A DNA stretch of 8,034 bases, from the NCBI GenBank assembly GCA_011523245.1, contig WTHG01000419.1:1-8034 (forward strand). The letters run 5' to 3'. The DNA is from Verrucomicrobiales bacterium (GTDB lineage: Bacteria > Verrucomicrobiota > Verrucomicrobiia > Limisphaerales > UBA1100). The translations under genes were made by a program, and so were the position numbers. The notes beneath the pieces are model-generated. The model was not told the origin of the DNA, searched no databases, and worked only from the letters and a program-made list of their open reading frames with translations. Shown piece by piece: positions 1-5,073 of this stretch (position 1 is its first letter; each line of letters starts with the position of its first letter).

Positions 1-1597
1 GGTCGTTGTCGCGCAGGTTTTCGCCGACGATCATGCCTTTGTAGACCTTGTCACCGGGCACGACCATCAGCTTGCCGCGGTTTTGCAGCTGGTCGAGCGC
101 GAAGGCGGTCACGTCGCCGTCTTCCATGCTCACGAGCATGCCGTTTCGGCGGGTGGGGATTTCACCGGCTTCGGCGGCATACTCATGAAAAAGATGGCTC
201 ATCAACCCCTCGCCGCGTGTGAGGTTGAGCAATTCCACTTCGAAGCCGATGAGCCCGCGCGTTGGGCCAAGTGCCTCGATGGTCATGCGATCGCCGGCGG
301 GGGCCATGTCCGCCACGGTGGCCTTGCGATTGGCGAGGGCTTCCATCACATCGCCCACCGCGTCTTCGGGTACTTCCAGGAAAATCTTCTCCATCGGCTC
401 CAGCCATTGACCGGATTCGTCCTGATGCTTCAATACCTCGGGTCGGCTCACGAGCACTTCGTAGCCTTCGCGTCGCATTTGCTCGACCAGCACGGCGATC
501 TGCATACTGCCGCGGCCGGTGACGTGGAACACTGTGCTCACGTCAGTTTGGGCAACCTGCACGGAAACATTTGCGCGGCCTTCGCGCTCGAGCCGATCCC
601 AGATCTGCCGCGCAGTGACCTTCTTGCCGTCCTGTCCGGCGAATGGGCCGTTGTTGACGGCGAAGGCCATTTTAATCGTCGGCGGGTCAATGGGCTTAAA
701 CGGCAGCGCGGGTCGTTCGGGATCGTCCACTAACGTCTCGCCAATGAGCACATCGGGCAGGCCGCTGATACCCACGATATCGCCCGCGTGCGCCTCCTCG
801 ATCTGGATTTGCTTCAGGCCTTCAAACTGAAACAGTGCCGTCACTTTGCCGATCGCCGTTTCGCGGTCGTCCTGCAAACTGTACAGCGGATCACCAAGGC
901 GTATGGAGCCGCGGCGGATTTTGCCGAACGCAATGCGGCCGAGGTAATCGGAATAATCCACATTGGCCACGGCGAGTTGATAGCCATCGCCGGCCACGGC
1001 GCGCGGCGGCGGCACATGCTTGAGAATCATCTCGAACAGCGGCGTCATGTCGCCTCCCCGTACGTTGGGATCGTGCGTGGCGTAGCCGTCCTTGGCGCTG
1101 GCGTACACATAGGGGAAATCCAGCTGTTCCTCGGTGGCGTCCAGCGCGAAGAAAAGTTCAAGTACCTGATCATGCACCCAGTCCGGTCTAGCGTGGTCGC
1201 GATCGATTTTGTTGATCACCACAATCGGCCGCGCGCCGCTCTCCAGCGCCTTGCGCAACACAAAACGCGTTTGTGCCTGCGGGCCGTCCTTGGCATCCAC
1301 CAGCAGCAGCACGCCATCGATCATGCTCAATGAGCGCTCCACCTCGCCGCCAAAATCCGCGTGGCCCGGCGTGTCCACAATGTTGATGTGATGATCGCGA
1401 TACTGAAACGCCGCGTTCTTGGCCTTGATGGTGATGCCCTTCTCGCGCTCGAGATCCATGGAATCCATGATGCGCTCTTCCTGCGCGATGGCCTGATTGG
1501 CGCGGAAGGTGCCTGATTGCTTGAGCAGACAATCCACCAGCGTGGTTTTCCCGTGATCCACGTGCGCAATAATGGCGATGTTTCGGATATGTTCCAT
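1..1597 (-). CDS. typA: Translational GTPase TypA/BipA, C-terminus cut by window edge
   Basis: This is a ribosome-associated GTPase of the EF-G/LepA superfamily, acting in the cytoplasm in ribosome assembly and in stress or low-temperature growth (known for the family). 532 codons are visible. All G motifs are intact: G1 AHVDHGKT (residues 11-18), the switch I region EREKGITIKAKN (50-61), G3 DTPGH (75-79), G4 NKID (129-132) and G5 SAK (167-169). A beta-barrel domain II follows at about 205-295, then the EF-G III/V-like domains, including RPEV (385-388) and PTRGLIGF (445-452). The sequence stops near GENLRDND, so roughly 75 residues of the TypA-specific C-terminal domain lie outside the window (E. 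coli TypA is about 607 residues). The ATG at 1597 is favoured because a strong GGAGGGG lies 5 nt upstream and MEHIRNIAII is a typical TypA start. One oddity is GRGSMQ at 361-366, where the usual motif is GRGELH. The TypA identity is secure. Confidence 0.96.
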   Translation of the reverse strand, partial: MEHIRNIAIIAHVDHGKTTLVDCLLKQSGTFRANQAIAQEERIMDSMDLEREKGITIKAKNAAFQYRDHHINIVDTPGHADFGGEVERSLSMIDGVLLLVDAKDGPQAQTRFVLRKALESGARPIVVINKIDRDHARPDWVHDQVLELFFALDATEEQLDFPYVYASAKDGYATHDPNVRGGDMTPLFEMILKHVPPPRAVAGDGYQLAVANVDYSDYLGRIAFGKIRRGSIRLGDPLYSLQDDRETAIGKVTALFQFEGLKQIQIEEAHAGDIVGISGLPDVLIGETLVDDPERPALPFKPIDPPTIKMAFAVNNGPFAGQDGKKVTARQIWDRLEREGRANVSVQVAQTDVSTVFHVTGRGSMQIAVLVEQMRREGYEVLVSRPEVLKHQDESGQWLEPMEKIFLEVPEDAVGDVMEALANRKATVADMAPAGDRMTIEALGPTRGLIGFEVELLNLTRGEGLMSHLFHEYAAEAGEIPTRRNGMLVSMEDGDVTAFALDQLQNRGKLMVVPGDKVYKGMIVGENLRDND

Positions 1598-1602
1598 GCG
1601 TT

Positions 1603-1610
1603 CCCCTCCC
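1603..1610 (-). promoter_or_regulatory. Strong Shine-Dalgarno of typA
   Basis: Read on the minus strand this is GGGAGGGG, followed by AACGC and the ATG at 1597. The 5-nt spacing and high purine content make it the best ribosome binding site of any main gene in the window. It fixes the typA start. Confidence 0.8.
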
Positions 1611-1622
1611 GGAGAGCCGCGC

Positions 1623-1650
1623 ACTATGCCCGTTTGCGGATGGAAAACAA
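1623..1650 (-). promoter_or_regulatory. Possible typA promoter
   Basis: On the minus strand a TTGTTT (1645-1650) and a CATAGT (1623-1628) are separated by 16 nt. CATAGT matches the sigma-70 -10 consensus at 4 of 6 positions, while the -35 match is only TTG. The placement, about 25 nt upstream of the ATG and just before the Shine-Dalgarno, is sensible. The rest of the 119-bp divergent region (1598-1716) also has to serve the plus-strand propeller gene. There a TATAGT (1705-1710) is visible but has no -35 at a proper distance. The evidence is weak. Confidence 0.25.
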
Positions 1651-1716
1651 GAAACTTCAACAACAGATTGGATGGATTTCGGTGGCCACGAATCCGCGAG
1701 GGCTTATAGTTCGCAC

Positions 1717-2961
1717 ATGAAACTATTCGTGGCTTACTTCTCATTTTCGACATTGTTCCTGAGCAATTTCCTGACGGCGGACAACTGGCCGGCTTGGCGT
1801 GGGCCGAATGAAAACGGCAGTGCCACGGGGGGTACGTATCCTGTACAGTTGACCGACGAAGCGAAATGGGAATGGCGCATTGCCCTGCCAGGCAAAGGCT
1901 GCTCCACGCCGGTGGTATGGGAGGATCACATTGTGGTCACCGCCCCGGTCGATGGACAGGACGCCTTGCTGGCTTATGATTGGAAAGGTAAGGAGCGTTG
2001 GCGGGCTGCTTTTGGCAAGGAAAACGCCGGTCGGCATCGGAATGGCTCAGGCAGCAATTCGTCAGCCGTGACGGATGGCCAGGCGTTTTATGTTTTCTTC
2101 AAAAGTAAGACAATCGCCGCAGTGGATTTTGCCGGTAAAATTTTATGGCAACACAACCTGAACCCTTTTGGCCGCGACACCTTGTATTGGGATTTTGGCA
2201 CATCACCGGTGCTCACCGAAAAACACGTGGTGATGGCGCTGATGCGCGAAGGCAATTCCTGGCTGTTGGCGTACGACAAGAAGACTGGCAAGCTGGCTTG
2301 GAAAGTGGAGCGCAATTATAAAACCCCGCGCGAAGGCGATCACAGCTACTCGACACCGCTGGTGATTCAACATGCTGGTCGCGAGGCGTTATTGGTGTGG
2401 GGCGCGGAACGCCTGACGGCGCATGATGCAGCCAATGGCAAAATCCTCTGGAGCTGCGCGGGGTTTAATCCGCAAAAGAAAAACAACTGGGTGGTTGTTT
2501 CCTCGTTTGTGAAAGTGGGGAACATGGCGGTGGTGCCGTACGGTCGTGGCAGTAAACTGGCCGGCATTCGGCTGGGTGGAAAGGGGGATGTAACCGAATC
2601 CCACCGCGCTTGGGAAACCGAGGCTAGCAGCTTTGTGCCCACCCCGGCCGCCCATGGTGGTCGCGTGTACATCGTGCGGGACCGAGGCGAGGTGTTGTGC
2701 ACTGATCCCAAAACGGGCCAGACTATTTGGCAGGGAGCCTTGCCGAAAGATCGCGCGAGCTATTACTCCAGTCCATCCATTGGCGATGGTAAACTGTATG
2801 CCGCCCGCGAAGACGGCACGGTGTATGTGGCGCAGATCGAGGGAGAGTTCAAAGTGCTTTCAGAAAACGTCATGGGCGAACGGATCATTGCCTCGCCCGT
2901 CCCGGTAAACAGCCGCCTGCTCCTCCGCGGAGAGAAGCACCTCTACTGCATTAAACCCTAA
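1717..2961 (+). CDS. Exported PQQ-like beta-propeller repeat protein
   Basis: The protein has 414 residues from the ATG at 1717. An in-frame ATG at 1672 would add 15 residues in front of the signal peptide and has no ribosome binding site, so 1717 is preferred. A GAGGG lies about 14 nt upstream, a weak Shine-Dalgarno. The signal peptide is MKLFVAYFSFSTLFLSNFLT-A, with cleavage near residue 21, followed by NWPAWRGPNENG. That motif opens many PVC-group propeller proteins. Blades are marked by D-x-GK-x-W repeats: AYDWKGKERW (86-95), VDFAGKILW (136-144), AYDKKTGKLAW (185-195), AHDAANGKILW (235-245) and CTDPKTGQTIW (328-338). More divergent repeats sit near 281-300 and 365-385. Only the non-enzymatic PQQ-like fold is supported. 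I see no heme motif (CxxCH) and cannot assign a substrate. The protein is probably periplasmic, either a scaffold or a binding protein. It is divergent from typA and convergent with the ThuA gene, so it is likely a separate transcription unit. Confidence 0.88.
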   Translation: MKLFVAYFSFSTLFLSNFLTADNWPAWRGPNENGSATGGTYPVQLTDEAKWEWRIALPGKGCSTPVVWEDHIVVTAPVDGQDALLAYDWKGKERWRAAFGKENAGRHRNGSGSNSSAVTDGQAFYVFFKSKTIAAVDFAGKILWQHNLNPFGRDTLYWDFGTSPVLTEKHVVMALMREGNSWLLAYDKKTGKLAWKVERNYKTPREGDHSYSTPLVIQHAGREALLVWGAERLTAHDAANGKILWSCAGFNPQKKNNWVVVSSFVKVGNMAVVPYGRGSKLAGIRLGGKGDVTESHRAWETEASSFVPTPAAHGGRVYIVRDRGEVLCTDPKTGQTIWQGALPKDRASYYSSPSIGDGKLYAAREDGTVYVAQIEGEFKVLSENVMGERIIASPVPVNSRLLLRGEKHLYCIKP

Positions 2962-3010
2962 AGCCGGCCCGATTGCTGATTGAGATGCTTGGGTCGTGTA
3001 AGCCTGAAGG
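2962..3010. other. Short convergent intergenic gap
   Basis: These 49 bp lie between the TAA of the plus-strand propeller gene and the TAG of the minus-strand ThuA gene. The only hairpin is AGCC-TGAA-GGCT (3001-3012), a 4-bp stem running into the ThuA stop codon with no proper U-tract. No intrinsic terminator can be supported on either strand. Confidence 0.5.
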
Positions 3011-3760
3011 CTATTTCTCGTCCAATCGACCGGCGGCCCAGAGCAGGCCGCGGGCGACGTAACCGAGAAAGACGGGATCTTTGAAGGTCTCGTCCGAGTG
3101 ACCGTAGGTCGTGCCGAAGACGCGGGCTTTGCCGTATTGATGGGTCCAAATCACCGTGTGCTCCTTGCCGTCGCGTTCGCTCTTGCTGGTGGCCAGCGCG
3201 GTGACGGTCGGCAGCTGCTTCTCCACGATGTACAGCTCATCCTTCGGTGTCTTCCAATCCTTCGGCATGCCCTCGAGGATGGGGTGCTTCACGAGCTGTT
3301 TCACGGGGTAGTTGGCCTTATGATCATGACGCTTGCTGGTGACTCCGAGAAAATCGCGCCAATCATCAAAGGTTGCCGCCCGATAGGTGTGCATCGCGCA
3401 ATGGATCACCACTGCTGGCACACCGGCTTTGTGCACCTTGGTGATGCTTTGCACGTAGGCCTTGTTGTCGGTATTGGCGAAACATTCGTTGTGCACCACG
3501 ACATCGTAGCCCTTGGCCCAGTCGGGGTTCTTGTAGAGCGGGATCATCGCCTTCGTGCCGCGGCCGCCTTCGTTGACGATCTTCCAGTCCACCTTCGCGT
3601 GCTTCGACACACCGGCGATCAGCGCCTGGCTCTGGAACACATAGTTGTGGCAGCAACCGCCGGTGATCAGCAGCGCCTTGATGGGTTTTTGTTTGCCCTC
3701 AGCGAGCAGGCTCAAGGAGCCAACTGCCAGAAGCGCGATAGAACGGATGAGTTGTTTCAT
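3011..3760 (-). CDS. Exported ThuA-like domain protein
   Basis: The protein has 249 residues and is the last gene of the leftward three-gene unit. It begins 2 bp after the stop of the cupin gene and has no visible Shine-Dalgarno, so translational coupling is likely. A signal peptide is clear: K2 and R6, a hydrophobic stretch at about 8-19, then LLA-EGK with cleavage near residue 20. The mature part is a single ThuA domain (class I glutamine-amidotransferase-like fold). Family motifs are LLITGGCCHNY (30-40), VVVHNECF (87-94), VVIHCAMHTYR (117-127), HPILEGMP (159-166), DELY (174-177) and the C-terminal pair THQYGKARVFGTTYGHSDET (206-225). ThuA was named from a trehalose-utilisation locus. In the PVC group such exported proteins are common beside carbohydrate genes, but the reaction is not established. 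The CC at 36-37, where other ThuA proteins often have HD, may mark a subgroup. Length is normal for the family. Confidence 0.9.
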   Translation of the reverse strand: MKQLIRSIALLAVGSLSLLAEGKQKPIKALLITGGCCHNYVFQSQALIAGVSKHAKVDWKIVNEGGRGTKAMIPLYKNPDWAKGYDVVVHNECFANTDNKAYVQSITKVHKAGVPAVVIHCAMHTYRAATFDDWRDFLGVTSKRHDHKANYPVKQLVKHPILEGMPKDWKTPKDELYIVEKQLPTVTALATSKSERDGKEHTVIWTHQYGKARVFGTTYGHSDETFKDPVFLGYVARGLLWAAGRLDEK

Positions 3761-3762
3761 GA

Positions 3763-5043
3763 TTAATCGAATTTGCGTTTGCGATAGTCGCCAATGTTCG
3801 GCGCATCCTTATTGACCTCGGGGCCGAAGTAGCGCAGGAGCACGAGGGGCTTGGTGGCGCTGGTGTTTTCAAAATTGACGCCCGCCTTGGCACCGGCTTC
3901 GGTGCAGAAATATTCGTCCTCGGTCAGTTCGTGGAAACGGATCAGCTTGGGGCTATTGAGCGGTTGGCCGTTGATCGTGCCTTTGCCCTGCACGCAGGTG
4001 CCGCCCCACGCGCCTTTGTCGGTGATGGTGCACTTGGTGCCGGGGTCGACGGTCAATTCCTTGGCGGTAAAGAGCTGCTCTTTCTTGATGCGACCGTACA
4101 CGATCCAGCGATCGACGTAGCCCTCGCTGCGGGTGTCGGCCACGGGGATGGGTTCAAGGTAATGGTTATCCTTGAAGTTCGGATCCACGTTGCCGGCCCA
4201 GTCGAGTTGGTCCACGATGAAATCCAGATCCCGATGCTTGCTCTTGGGCATGTTCTTCACAAGCATACTCCACGGCACTTCGCGGCCTTCGACGAGGTTT
4301 TGGTACATGCCGAATATATCGCTGCCCCACTGCGGTTCGTAGGTGCAGAGACTGCCCGGCGCGTGTAGCACGCAGGGCGGGATCAGCCAGCCGGTGCCGG
4401 TCTTGAGGCGATAGGCTTTGGAGAGATCAAGGATGCCGTTGTCGCCCTTATTCCAATCCTCCAGACACTTGCGCACCTGCGCCTTGGTCGTGCCGGGTTC
4501 GAGGCCCATGAAGGTGTACGGGAAATTGTTGCCCACACTGTTGTGTTGCGGCGGAAAATAATAGCTCTCCGGCTTGCCTTCCTGCTTCACCAGCTTGGCC
4601 TGCTTGGCGTTCTGATGCATGTGATGCGGAATGGGGCCCATGTTGTCGAAGAACTTTGAGAACACCGGCCACTTGCCGTACTTGTTCCAGATGCGTTTGC
4701 CGATGATGTCCGCGCCGCATTCGGCGATCGCATCACGCAGGGTGAACCGGTTGCGCCCGTGCACCACGTAGCTGAGGCCCTCGTCCGGCACGCGCCCTTC
4801 ATTGGCCGCCTCGGTGGTGGAGCTAAACCAACGCTCATCAATCCCGCCGCGGTTCAGGCCGTAAGCGTAAGTGTCATCCGGATGCAGCTTCAGTCGCAGT
4901 CCCGGCTGCAGGAACTCGCGCGGCACCCACGCGGGCGCGAGCCGCAGCAAACCGCCAGTGGCCTCCAGTGCGGCGTCCACGTGCTTGCGGACATTTTTTT
5001 TGACCGTCTTGAGCTGCTTAACAGATTTTGGAGCGATAGCCAC
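3763..5043 (-). CDS. Class I phosphomannose-isomerase-like cupin
   Basis: The protein has 426 residues with a GTG start at 5043. The same frame has a TGA 18 nt upstream (six codons before the GTG) and the first internal Met is residue 135, so GTG is the best start. No signal peptide is visible, and the N-terminus is lysine-rich (MAIAPKSVKQLKTVKK), which suggests a cytoplasmic protein. Order and spacing follow class I mannose-6-phosphate isomerases: IDERWFSS (68-75), FTLRDAIAECGADIIGKR (100-117), WPVFSKFFDNMGPIPHHMHQ (125-144), GKPESYYF (156-163), MGLEPGTTKAQVRK (179-192), GTGWLIPPCVLHAPG (216-230) and a second cupin barrel at about 310-408. By this alignment the metal ligands would be H141, H143, E159 and H227. 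The usual first ligand Gln is replaced by His. PMIs interconvert mannose-6-phosphate and fructose-6-phosphate, but the changed site and the exported redox neighbours make another sugar or phosphosugar possible. It sits 30 bp after the large redox gene and 2 bp before the ThuA gene. Confidence 0.8.
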   Translation of the reverse strand: MAIAPKSVKQLKTVKKNVRKHVDAALEATGGLLRLAPAWVPREFLQPGLRLKLHPDDTYAYGLNRGGIDERWFSSTTEAANEGRVPDEGLSYVVHGRNRFTLRDAIAECGADIIGKRIWNKYGKWPVFSKFFDNMGPIPHHMHQNAKQAKLVKQEGKPESYYFPPQHNSVGNNFPYTFMGLEPGTTKAQVRKCLEDWNKGDNGILDLSKAYRLKTGTGWLIPPCVLHAPGSLCTYEPQWGSDIFGMYQNLVEGREVPWSMLVKNMPKSKHRDLDFIVDQLDWAGNVDPNFKDNHYLEPIPVADTRSEGYVDRWIVYGRIKKEQLFTAKELTVDPGTKCTITDKGAWGGTCVQGKGTINGQPLNSPKLIRFHELTEDEYFCTEAGAKAGVNFENTSATKPLVLLRYFGPEVNKDAPNIGDYRKRKFD

Positions 5044-5073
5044 GTTGAGTCTTTCGCTTCAACGCCCCATTTC

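Noticed and set aside
83..733. Long plus-strand open frame of 216 codons
   Set aside because: It lies antisense to typA, whose frame carries all TypA motifs. The histidine-rich translation is typical of the complement of GC-rich coding DNA.
788..1333. Plus-strand open frame of 181 codons
   Set aside because: It is antisense to the typA GTPase domain and resembles no known protein.
1672..1716. Upstream ATG at 1672 as the start of the propeller gene
   Set aside because: It has no ribosome binding site and would bury the signal peptide behind 15 extra polar residues.
2999..3015. Small hairpin AGCC-TGAA-GGCT followed by ATTT as a bidirectional terminator
   Set aside because: The stem is only 4 bp, the T-run is too short, and the right arm overlaps the ThuA stop codon.
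3098..3766. Plus-strand open frame of 222 codons
   Set aside because: It is a mirror of the ThuA gene, which has clear family motifs and a signal peptide on the other strand.
3931..4368. Plus-strand open frame of 145 codons
   Set aside because: It lies antisense to the cupin gene and has no recognisable domain or independent start signal.
4870..4890. LKLHPDDTYAYG (cupin residues 51-62) resembles the PMI metal motif QVHPDD
   Set aside because: The order of the other motifs places the true metal pair at H141/H143, so the earlier HPDD looks like coincidence.
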